From the NCBI GenBank assembly GCA_002335425.1, contig DDCB01000036.1, forward strand, positions 83,495 to 147,494: DNA of 64,000 nucleotides, given 5' to 3'. This DNA is from Chthonomonas sp. UBA2017. Its GTDB lineage: Bacteria; Armatimonadota; Fimbriimonadia; Fimbriimonadales; Fimbriimonadaceae. How positions within the stretch are numbered: position 1 is the first letter of the stretch; each line of letters begins with the position of its first letter. The position numbers were made by a program, and so were the translations under genes. Below are positions 56,768-64,000 of the stretch, in pieces. The notes below the pieces were generated by a model. The model had not been told where the DNA came from and ran no database searches. It saw nothing but the letters and a program-made list of their open reading frames with translations.

Positions 56768-59440
56768 ATGGCGCAAAAAAAGAAGACTGACGTGGGAGAA
56801 CCGACCGGCCGGAGGCTGACCGAAGCCGATCTCAAGCGTGTTCCTTGGCGATGCATCGGTCCTGCCATCATGGGTGGCCGAATCAGCGACATGGCGTTTG
56901 CTCCGGGCAATCCCAAAACGTTCTACTTAGGCTACGCCAGCGGAGGGGTCTGGCGCACCACAAATCGAGGAACGACGTTCGAGCAGTTGTTCAAGACCGA
57001 AGAGACCTCGAGCATCGGCGCGATCGCCGTGTGCGATGCGCCTGCCGATTGGAAGGGCTGGGACAAGTCGGTCTCGAAGGCGGATCGGGCCAAACAAGGC
57101 CAAGGCAAGATCATCTGGGTGGGCACCGGCGAGGGCAACGGCCGCAACTCGAGCTCTTGGGGCAACGGGGTTTATCGATCCACCGACGGCGGCGAGACTT
57201 GGGATCACCTCGGGCTCGAAGACTCCCACGACATTCCCCGATTGGCTGTTCATCCGACCGACCCCGACACGTGCTATGTGGCGGCTCTTGGCCACCTCTG
57301 GGGGTTCAACGAAACCCGCGGGGTCTATAAAACCACCGACGGCGGAAAGACGTGGGATCGGGTCCTCTACATCGACCCCCAGACCGGATGTTGTGACATC
57401 TTGGTGGACCCCAAGAATCCAAACATCGTCTTCGCTGCCCTCTACCAGCGGCATCGCACCAGTTGGAGCTTCCGCTCGGGCGGTCCGCAAGGCGGGATCT
57501 ACCGCTCGACCGACGCCGGCAAAACCTGGACCAAGCTGAGCCAAGGGCTCCCCTCCCAGACCGGGCGGATTGGGCTCGATCTGTTTGCCGGGGACTCCAA
57601 AATTCTGATGGCGGTGGTCGAGTCGACCGAAAAGGGGGCCAACAGTATCCGCGACGACCGCATGCGCGGGGGCGGAGTCTTTCGATCTGAAGACGGCGGC
57701 GAGACTTGGGAGCGGCGAAGCGTCCGCAGTCCACGAGCCTTCTACTTTAGCAAGATCAAAATGGATCCTCAAGACAGCCAACGAGTGTATATGCTCGGGT
57801 GGACGTGCGAGGTCAGCGACGACGGAGGATTCTCATTCCGCGAGGGGTTTGCCGACCTGCTTCATGCCGATCACCACGCGATCTTAATCGACCCGAACGA
57901 CCCCGAGCACATCTTGATTGGGACCGATGGCGGCGTCAGCCAGAGCTTTGATCGCGGCAAGACTTGGGACTTCTTGAATACGATGCCGACCGGTCAATTT
58001 TACAACATCTCGTTGGACGATTCCGATCCATATCGCATCATCGGAGGCCTGCAAGACAACGGCACCTGGCTCGGGCCCAGCGCCACGCGAAAGCGCCAAA
58101 AGGCCGATGAAGCCAGCAAAGTCAGTGAGTGTGGAATCACAAATTCCGACTGGCAGGTCGTGTATTGGGGCGACGGGTTCCACAGTGACTTTGATCCCGA
58201 AAACCCGAACATCGTCTTTGGCGAATGGCAAGGCGGTAACCTCGGGAAGATCAATCTCATCACCGGCGAGAAGCGATTCATCGCTCCGGAAGCCCGCGAA
58301 GGTGAGCCCCGTCACCGATACAACTGGAATGCGCCGTTCTTGATCAGTCGGCATCATCCGTCCACGATTTACCACGCCGGGAACAAAGTCTTTCGAGTCA
58401 ACTTCAAGGAAGAATCCTGGGTCTGTATCAGCGATGATCTGACCACCAAGAACCCAGATCGGATGGAGACCGTTGGCTCAAACGCCGAAACCTACTGCAC
58501 GCTGGTTTCTCTGGCCGAATCGCCACGGCAAAAGGGCGTGATCTGGGCCGGATCAGACGATGGTCTCATCCACGTCACCCGAGACGATGGCAAAACCTGG
58601 GCCAATGTCACTCCCGAAGCGGTCGCAGGCCGGTATGTTTCGAGGCTCGAGGCGTCTAGCCATGTGGACGGTCGGGCATACGCGAGCATTGATGGCCATC
58701 GTCTGAACGATTATCGACCGTGTGTCCTGGCGACCGATGACTTCGGCCAATCCTGGACCGACCTCACCTCCAATCTTCCCGAGCGCCGGAGTGTCATGGT
58801 CGTGCGGGAAGACGTCCGCAACCCCGAAGTACTGTATTGCGGGACCGAGAACGCTGTTTACGTCAGCCTGAACCGAGGGGCCGAATGGGTCAAGATGCAC
58901 GGGAAAGCGCTTCCGACGGTGCCGGTGTATGACATCAAGCAACAAGCTCGGGTCGGCGATCTGGTGCTGGGAACCCACGGTCTTTCGATTTGGGTTCTGG
59001 ATGACGCCCGGTGGATCTCCGAACTGACCCCCGACGTCTTGGCGTCGGGACTTCACCTCTTCTCGATCCAGGATTGCCGGCCGCAGTGGTTCCTCGAATA
59101 CAGCGGGCTTTGGACTCACAAGGTCTTCCGGGCCCCCAACCCGCCCGCGGGCGTTCGGATCGACTACTGGCTGGGCGAGTATCCGAACGAGGAGGTGTCG
59201 ATCACCATCGAGGATGCCCAGGGCGTCGTGATGAAGAAAATCACCGGCTCGAATGCCCCCGGCTACAACCGAGCCACGTGGGACCTCACTCCGAACGACT
59301 GGCTTCAAGCCCTGGACCGAGGCGAGGACACGCTCTTTCAGTCGTATCAAGTCCAACCGGGTGAATACAAGGTGAAATTGACCTGCGGAAAGCTCAAGGC
59401 GGAGGGTTCCTTTCGCGTTCTCCCTCGGAAACTAGACTAA
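56768..59440 (+). CDS. VPS10/sortilin-like BNR beta-propeller protein
   Basis: The 890-residue protein is built of repeated beta-propeller blades with Asp-box/BNR motifs: VYRSTDGGETWDHLG, VYKTTDGGKTWDRVL, IYRSTDAGKTWTKLS, VFRSEDGGETWERRS, VTRDDGKTWANVT and others, with the family opening PAIMGGRISDMAFAPGNPK. The C-terminal part (from about 790) is a beta-sandwich-like domain. Such proteins are usually exported, but this one begins MAQKKKTDVGEPTGRRL with no signal peptide. Role unknown, possibly glycan binding or hydrolysis. It follows a 78-base gap from the divergent FKBP gene. Confidence 0.85.
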   Translation: MAQKKKTDVGEPTGRRLTEADLKRVPWRCIGPAIMGGRISDMAFAPGNPKTFYLGYASGGVWRTTNRGTTFEQLFKTEETSSIGAIAVCDAPADWKGWDKSVSKADRAKQGQGKIIWVGTGEGNGRNSSSWGNGVYRSTDGGETWDHLGLEDSHDIPRLAVHPTDPDTCYVAALGHLWGFNETRGVYKTTDGGKTWDRVLYIDPQTGCCDILVDPKNPNIVFAALYQRHRTSWSFRSGGPQGGIYRSTDAGKTWTKLSQGLPSQTGRIGLDLFAGDSKILMAVVESTEKGANSIRDDRMRGGGVFRSEDGGETWERRSVRSPRAFYFSKIKMDPQDSQRVYMLGWTCEVSDDGGFSFREGFADLLHADHHAILIDPNDPEHILIGTDGGVSQSFDRGKTWDFLNTMPTGQFYNISLDDSDPYRIIGGLQDNGTWLGPSATRKRQKADEASKVSECGITNSDWQVVYWGDGFHSDFDPENPNIVFGEWQGGNLGKINLITGEKRFIAPEAREGEPRHRYNWNAPFLISRHHPSTIYHAGNKVFRVNFKEESWVCISDDLTTKNPDRMETVGSNAETYCTLVSLAESPRQKGVIWAGSDDGLIHVTRDDGKTWANVTPEAVAGRYVSRLEASSHVDGRAYASIDGHRLNDYRPCVLATDDFGQSWTDLTSNLPERRSVMVVREDVRNPEVLYCGTENAVYVSLNRGAEWVKMHGKALPTVPVYDIKQQARVGDLVLGTHGLSIWVLDDARWISELTPDVLASGLHLFSIQDCRPQWFLEYSGLWTHKVFRAPNPPAGVRIDYWLGEYPNEEVSITIEDAQGVVMKKITGSNAPGYNRATWDLTPNDWLQALDRGEDTLFQSYQVQPGEYKVKLTCGKLKAEGSFRVLPRKLD

Positions 59441-59491
59441 ACAAGGTTCGTTGGTTCGCTTGATCGGGTATTGTTAGCGCTACGCACGTGA

Positions 59492-59520
59492 CCCTTGGAG
59501 ACCTCTTTGGCCTCCAAGGG
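59492..59520. repeat. Hairpin between beta-propeller and pyrophosphatase genes
   Basis: CCCTTGGAGACC (59492-59503) pairs with GGCCTCCAAGGG (59509-59520) over 12 positions with one mismatch and a five-base TCTTT loop. It ends 34 bases before the hppA ATG. Without an immediate T tract it is a weak terminator; it could also be a structured hppA leader. Confidence 0.5.
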
Positions 59521-59554
59521 CCGGTGATTTTACTGGGGGTTTCGTCTTAATACT

Positions 59555-62500
59555 ATGTCTCGGATGAACCATAAGGGAGGGCTCTGGGCAAGCGGAGCAC
59601 TCCGCCAGGGTGCCTTACGGCTCCTGTTCGCCATGATGGCGCTCTTACCAATGCTTGCCTTGGCCGCGGGAGGCGAGAACGTCGTTCTCGAATTCACCGG
59701 CTCGGATAAGAACTTTCTTTACGCCTCGCTCGGCTTTGGCATTCTCGCCATCGTCGTGGCGTTCATGCTTCAGAGCTATGTTTTGAAGCAAGACCCGGGG
59801 AACGAAAAGATGCGCGAGGTCAGCTCGGCCATCGAAGAAGGGGCCCGGGCGTACCTTCGCCAACAGCTTCGCTTGATGGCGATCTTCGTGGTCATTTTGG
59901 CGGTCGGGCTCTTCATGCTCTACCGAAGCTATGGCACGACGACCGCGGCCTATATGGCGATCGCCTTTGTCGCCGGTGTGGGCGCATCGTACTTCGCCGG
60001 CTTTATGGGCATGGTCATGGCGGTCAAGGGCAACACCCGAACCGCTCATGCGGCTCTGACTAGCTACAAGCGCTCGCTCGAAATCGCTTTCCGAAGCGGT
60101 GCGGTGGCCGGCATGTTCACCGTCGGGATGGGCCTTCTCGGGGCCACGCTGATCTTCCTCGTGGCGGGCAAAGACGCGATGAAGCTCCTCGTGGGCTTTG
60201 GCTTTGGTGGCTCGCTCGCTGCTCTCTTTATGCGGGTCGGCGGTGGCATCTTCACCAAAGCTGCGGACGTCGGTGCCGACCTGGTGGGCAAAGTCGAAGC
60301 GGGAATTCCCGAAGACGACCCGCGCAACCCAGCGGTCATTGCTGACAACGTCGGTGACAACGTCGGGGACTGCGCCGGTATGGCCGCAGACGTTTTCGAA
60401 TCTTACGAAGTCACGCTCGTGGCCGCCATCGTTCTCGGTGCGGCGACGGCGGCGATCTTCGACACCTCGACTTGGATGAAGCTCATCCTGTTCGCCTTGA
60501 TGGCGCGCGGTGTGGGTGTTGTCGCCTCGATTGTCGGCATTTACTCGATGAAGGGCTCGGACGATCTGAAGTCCGATCCTCTCAAGAGCATCCGAAAGGG
60601 CTTCTACTCCTCGGCCGCTCTCGCCTTCGTTCTGACCGTCGGCCTCGCCTGGTGGATGATGGGCGGCATGGGCAACACGATCAAGACCAGCCAGTTCAAG
60701 ACGCAACAAGAGTATGCGACCGACGAACTCAAGGTGATCAAGGCTGTGCAAGCCCGATATGCCAAGGAAAAGGGTATTCCCGCCGACGATGTTCGACCTG
60801 CGGACATCTTGAGCGACCCCGAAATCGTCGCGCTGAAGCTCCCCACAGAAGGGCAAGAAGCGAATGTTCAACAAGCGCTCAATGTGCCTGAGGATCAGAT
60901 CCGCGAACCCAAAAAGCTCGCGGGCTTTCGCGCCGTCGATTTCGGCGACGCGGACGCATTGGGCCCAGCCGAGCGATTTTCGGTCCAAGAGATCACCGGA
61001 CCTGATGGTCAGTCCCTGCCGCCCGATCGGCAATATATGTCCGTGCGGGACTACTACAAGGACCGCAAACTCGCAGTCTATCGCTTGAAGCTGACTCAAA
61101 CTCAGCCCGCTCCGGCGGCGGAGCGAGGTCAACCTCAACCCGCCCCGAAGGTCCAGGTTCGAGAAATCCTCTTCGGCCCGGCGGATGAGGCGTTCTTGAA
61201 TGCTCAAATCGAAGCGGCCAAGGCCTCGCAAACGACGGTTGAGAAGCTTTCAACGTATCCCGCTCAGCTCTACGTCAACAACGATGGCAAGCTGCTGATC
61301 GGGATCGAAGAGATGCCAGATCGACCGCAGGGCCTCACCGCTCGCCCGATGAGCTACTACGCTCGATCGGCTTCAGAGATGGTCACGCGCGCTCAAGATG
61401 TCACGTCGGGCAAGCAGGTCAACTTCCCGCGACCCGAGGTCGTCGAAGTCGCCTTTGTTGAGCACAAGACCGTCGAGTGGTGGCGCTTTGTCGCCTGTAT
61501 CATCTTCGGCCTCTTCATGGCGTTTCTGATCGAGTGGTTGACCGACTACTACGTCTCCACCGAAAAGCGGCCCGTGCAAGAAGTGGCCAACGTCTCGTCG
61601 GCCGGTCCGGCTCCGATGATCATCCAAGGCTTCGCCTATGCGAAAGAGTCGAGTGTCTTCTCGGTCTTTGCCATTGTGGTGGCGCTCATCGCGCCGATGC
61701 TGATCTTCCCACCTTCGGAGTATGGGGGTTATATCCTTAGCTTCTACGGCATCGCCTTGGTGGGTCTGGGGCTCTTGACGACCACCGGCTACATCTTGGC
61801 GATGGACACCTTCGGTCCGATCAGCGACAATGCACAAGGCGTCTTCGAGATGTCGGGCGCCGGCCACGACAACCCCGAAGCCAGCCGAGCCGTCCAACGA
61901 CTCGACGCTGCCGGCAACACGACCAAGGCTCTGACGAAGGGCTTTGCCATCGCCACAGCCGTGGTTGCGGCGGTCGCCCTCTTCCACTCCTATGTCGAAG
62001 GCGGCAAGATCACCGAAGCCGGTCTGCGACTCGAACTTCCCGAGATCTTCCTCGGGTTGATGATTGGGGGCGCCGCTCCTTATCTCTTCTCGGCATTCTC
62101 GATCAACGCCGTGGGCCGCGCGTCGTTCAACCTCATCAATGAGGTCCGACGCCAGTTCCGCGCCGATCCGGGAATCATGGAGGGCACGAGCAAGCCCGAC
62201 TACGGCCGGTGCGTCGCCATCGTGACCGCCGCCGCTCAGAAGGAGCTGCTCGGTCCGGGAATCCTCGCAATCGCGTTGCCGACGGTGGTGGCCTTTGGCT
62301 TTGCCATCGGCAAAGAGACCGTGCGGATCGGCGGAATGGAATACAACCTCGTGGGCGCCCAGGCTCTGGGCGGATTCTTGGCGGGATGTATTGTCAGCGG
62401 CCAGCTCATGGCGGTCCTTTTGGCCAACTCGGGCGGTATGTGGGATAACGCGAAGAAGCTGATCGAGGACGGCATGCACGGCGGCAAGGGTACCGAAGCT

Positions 62501-62776
62501 CACAAGGCTGCGGTTGTTTGCGACACCGTCGGCGATCCGTTCAAGGATACGGCTGGCCCGGCGCTCAACCCGTTGATCAAGGTCATGAACCTGTTCGCGT
62601 TGTTGATCGTGCCCTACGTGATCATGCCCCACAGCACGGGAGTGCTTGTGGCGATCACGGCCGTCTCCATCCTACTGCTGGTGATCGCGTTCTATGTCTC
62701 GAAGAAAGAATCGCTTTCTTCGAAGATGAGCGAAATTACCGGTGGACCGACCGGGGGCGAAGCCCACTCCGGCTAA
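59555..62776 (+). CDS. hppA: Membrane-bound proton-translocating pyrophosphatase with large insertion
   Basis: The enzyme couples PPi hydrolysis to ion pumping. Core motifs are intact: GGGIFTKAADVGADLVGKVE, EDDPRNPAVIADNVGDNVGD, DTFGPISDNAQGV and CDTVGDPFKDTAGPALNPLI. GNTTKA has Lys791, the mark of the K+-independent group. At 1073 residues it is about 300 longer than usual. An N-terminal signal-like helix (residues about 21-39) precedes the first core helix, and a soluble stretch of about 270 residues (372-640) sits between helices 8 and 9, a loop predicted outside. The insertion includes EYATDELKVIKAVQARYAKE and a Pro/Gln-rich part. A strong terminator follows. Confidence 0.94.
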   Translation: MSRMNHKGGLWASGALRQGALRLLFAMMALLPMLALAAGGENVVLEFTGSDKNFLYASLGFGILAIVVAFMLQSYVLKQDPGNEKMREVSSAIEEGARAYLRQQLRLMAIFVVILAVGLFMLYRSYGTTTAAYMAIAFVAGVGASYFAGFMGMVMAVKGNTRTAHAALTSYKRSLEIAFRSGAVAGMFTVGMGLLGATLIFLVAGKDAMKLLVGFGFGGSLAALFMRVGGGIFTKAADVGADLVGKVEAGIPEDDPRNPAVIADNVGDNVGDCAGMAADVFESYEVTLVAAIVLGAATAAIFDTSTWMKLILFALMARGVGVVASIVGIYSMKGSDDLKSDPLKSIRKGFYSSAALAFVLTVGLAWWMMGGMGNTIKTSQFKTQQEYATDELKVIKAVQARYAKEKGIPADDVRPADILSDPEIVALKLPTEGQEANVQQALNVPEDQIREPKKLAGFRAVDFGDADALGPAERFSVQEITGPDGQSLPPDRQYMSVRDYYKDRKLAVYRLKLTQTQPAPAAERGQPQPAPKVQVREILFGPADEAFLNAQIEAAKASQTTVEKLSTYPAQLYVNNDGKLLIGIEEMPDRPQGLTARPMSYYARSASEMVTRAQDVTSGKQVNFPRPEVVEVAFVEHKTVEWWRFVACIIFGLFMAFLIEWLTDYYVSTEKRPVQEVANVSSAGPAPMIIQGFAYAKESSVFSVFAIVVALIAPMLIFPPSEYGGYILSFYGIALVGLGLLTTTGYILAMDTFGPISDNAQGVFEMSGAGHDNPEASRAVQRLDAAGNTTKALTKGFAIATAVVAAVALFHSYVEGGKITEAGLRLELPEIFLGLMIGGAAPYLFSAFSINAVGRASFNLINEVRRQFRADPGIMEGTSKPDYGRCVAIVTAAAQKELLGPGILAIALPTVVAFGFAIGKETVRIGGMEYNLVGAQALGGFLAGCIVSGQLMAVLLANSGGMWDNAKKLIEDGMHGGKGTEAHKAAVVCDTVGDPFKDTAGPALNPLIKVMNLFALLIVPYVIMPHSTGVLVAITAVSILLLVIAFYVSKKESLSSKMSEITGGPTGGEAHSG

Positions 62777-62788
62777 AGCTCCTCGCTC

Positions 62789-62826
62789 AAAAAGTCCCCG
62801 CGCAACCTGCGTGGGGACTTTTTTTG
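62789..62826 (+). terminator. Rho-independent terminator after hppA
   Basis: Stem AAGTCCCCGCGC (62792-62803) pairs with GCGTGGGGACTT (62809-62820) with one G-U pair, loop AACCT, followed by a run of seven T (62819-62825). It lies 15 bases after the hppA stop and is the clearest intrinsic terminator in the window. Confidence 0.93.
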
Positions 62827-62902
62827 TGAATTCGTCAAACTTGTCTTATACTGCATGTGTACCCATCACCGGAACCATCCGAACCGGAAAGGATTCATTA
62901 CT

Positions 62903-64000
62903 ATGAAACTTCGATCTTTATATGCTTTGGCTCTCGTTGCGGGCGCTTGCCTCGCCGGAGCCACCACCACGGTCGCTCCGACAGATTTCGAAACGACCTC
63001 AACAACCGGCACCTTCCTTGGACCGATGGCCACTTCGGTCCGTAAGCTCCAGCTGATGATCGCACCGACCGAACTTGTTGCCCACTTGGGTCGGCAGATC
63101 AATGCGATCAGCTTCAGAATTCCTCCTGCGGCGACGGCGAACTGGCCTGTCGCCGACGCGACCTCAAGCACCTTTGAGATCAGGCTGAGTGCTTGTGTCG
63201 AGATTCCACTTCGAACGACAACGTTTGCATCAAATGTCGTCGGTGCGCAAACTCTCTGCCGATCCGGATCGTTGACGTATCCGGCCAATTCGTTTACCTT
63301 CGGCGGGAACCCGAACGCATTCGGCCCGGACATCACGTTTTCCACTCCTTACCCCTACAATGGGGGCCCCCTGATGATCGAAATCAGCATGAGTGGATTT
63401 ACCCCGGGGAACAGTCGATCCGTCGAGGCGGTGCTTGCGACGGGGGGTCCTCCCGGTGTCTATGGCACGAAGGTGACCGGCATTTGGGCTTCGTCTCTGA
63501 CCGCGACGACTGGCTCCCAAGCAAATTTCAGCGTCACTCAAATCAAGTCGGTCTCGAATGTGCCGACCGTCACCGGCACCGTGGACTTCGGCCAGCTGAC
63601 GGCGGCTTACAACAGCGGCGCGAACCTGCCGTCGTCGATCCCGGTCTTGTTCCGCGATGCAACGAACGCAGAAATCGCAAATGGTACTGCGACATACAAC
63701 CCAGTGACGGGCGCCCTCTCCGTAGCGGTCCCAGCTGCGGTGACGGTTCCGTACCGGGTGAGCTTTAAGCACGGCTTCTGGCTCCGCAAGACGATGCCGA
63801 ATCCGTCTGATCCTGCCACCCCGGTAGGTAGCTACGCCTTCGGTACCGTGACCCCGCTGGTGGGCGACTCGGACGACGACAACGAAGTGACGAACTTCGA
63901 CTACTCGCTCTGGGCAGCCGCCAACGGCAACTCCGTGACCGCCAACACCGACAACGACTTTGACGGTGACGGCGAGATCACGAACTTTGACTACTCGCTC
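62903..64000 (+). CDS. Secreted protein with C-terminal dockerin-like (EF-hand) repeats, truncated at window end
   Basis: The ATG at 62903 opens a frame that stays open to the window edge (366 codons). A signal peptide (KLRSLYALALVAGACLAGA) precedes a beta-rich region with PTVTGTVDFGQLTAAYNSGA. The visible end has two Ca-binding-like repeats: SDDDNEVTNFDYSLWAAANG and FDGDGEITNFDYSL, the DxDxDGxVxxxD pattern of dockerin type I. In some bacteria such repeats attach enzymes to scaffolds; in others they occur without any cellulosome. Tandem Cys at about 98 and 114 may form a disulphide. The rest lies beyond the window. Confidence 0.82.
   Translation, partial: MKLRSLYALALVAGACLAGATTTVAPTDFETTSTTGTFLGPMATSVRKLQLMIAPTELVAHLGRQINAISFRIPPAATANWPVADATSSTFEIRLSACVEIPLRTTTFASNVVGAQTLCRSGSLTYPANSFTFGGNPNAFGPDITFSTPYPYNGGPLMIEISMSGFTPGNSRSVEAVLATGGPPGVYGTKVTGIWASSLTATTGSQANFSVTQIKSVSNVPTVTGTVDFGQLTAAYNSGANLPSSIPVLFRDATNAEIANGTATYNPVTGALSVAVPAAVTVPYRVSFKHGFWLRKTMPNPSDPATPVGSYAFGTVTPLVGDSDDDNEVTNFDYSLWAAANGNSVTANTDNDFDGDGEITNFDYSL

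Noticed and set aside
59645..61231. 528-codon open frame antisense to hppA
   Set aside because: Its protein is His/Arg/Asp-rich with no known domain, while the opposite strand encodes an unmistakable pyrophosphatase; it is a by-product of high-G+C codon use.
61373..62632. 419-codon open frame antisense to hppA
   Set aside because: Same reason; the opposite strand carries catalytic motifs and no ribosome site or domain supports this frame.
1..64000. CRISPR arrays, insertion sequences, prophage, toxin-antitoxin or defence islands
   Set aside because: No regularly spaced repeats, transposase or integrase motifs, phage structural genes or paired small toxin/antitoxin genes were seen on either strand.

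Overview
The window is a dense, high-G+C bacterial chromosome segment of about 66 protein genes and one tRNA, with no gene-free stretch longer than about 200 bases. Diderm traits are plain: beta-barrel outer-membrane proteins, lipobox lipoproteins, an exosortase/EpsI pair and a DUF374 acyltransferase. These, together with the secreted beta-propeller and dockerin-like proteins, make an Armatimonadota (Fimbriimonadia-like) origin plausible. That placement is inference from gene content; there is no rRNA here to test it. I see no CRISPR array, prophage, insertion sequence or rRNA operon.

Region by region. 0.1-10 kb is housekeeping: xthA, tatA, selA, an HD-GYP protein, ppk2, a 651-residue unknown, dapF, an MntR-like regulator, a thioesterase, a pyroglutamyl peptidase, tRNA-Leu(CAA), a small Fe-S protein and pdxH. 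10-14 kb holds nucleotide-sugar dehydrogenase and epimerase genes plus an alginate-export-type barrel, which points to an exopolysaccharide. 14.8-20.5 kb is an F-type ATP synthase operon (two AtpI/AtpZ-like genes, a, c, b, delta, alpha, gamma) that stops before beta and epsilon. 20.5-26 kb has recG, a rhodanese, two paralogous lipoproteins and a GT-C-like membrane protein. 25.7-30 kb pairs exosortase and EpsI with a divergent rmlC-like/rmlB/rmlA operon. 30-36.6 kb carries an unusual CUT1-type ABC transporter (substrate-binding protein fused to one permease, a remodelled second permease) followed by an RqcH-type gene.

36.6-41.3 kb is accessory: two secreted paralogues, an orphan NarL-type response regulator, a lone OppD-type ATPase and a lower-G+C island with two secreted unknowns. 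41.3-49 kb has a TetR regulator, an M28 protease, an outer-membrane barrel, a HEAT-like protein, a degenerate RNA-cyclase-fold protein, a two-CW membrane protein, efp and yebC. 49-56.7 kb holds rhomboid, DUF374 and SRPBCC genes, a Cys/Met-type PLP enzyme, pruA, secreted unknowns and a tandem FKBP lipoprotein. The end carries a sortilin-like beta-propeller, a membrane pyrophosphatase with a large extra domain, and the start of a secreted dockerin-like protein cut by the window edge.

The most unusual items are the binding-protein/permease fusion, the enlarged pyrophosphatase, the RtcA-fold protein lacking its nucleophile, the split ATP synthase operon, and a triple 11-bp-spaced Pho-box-like repeat at 14030-14059.
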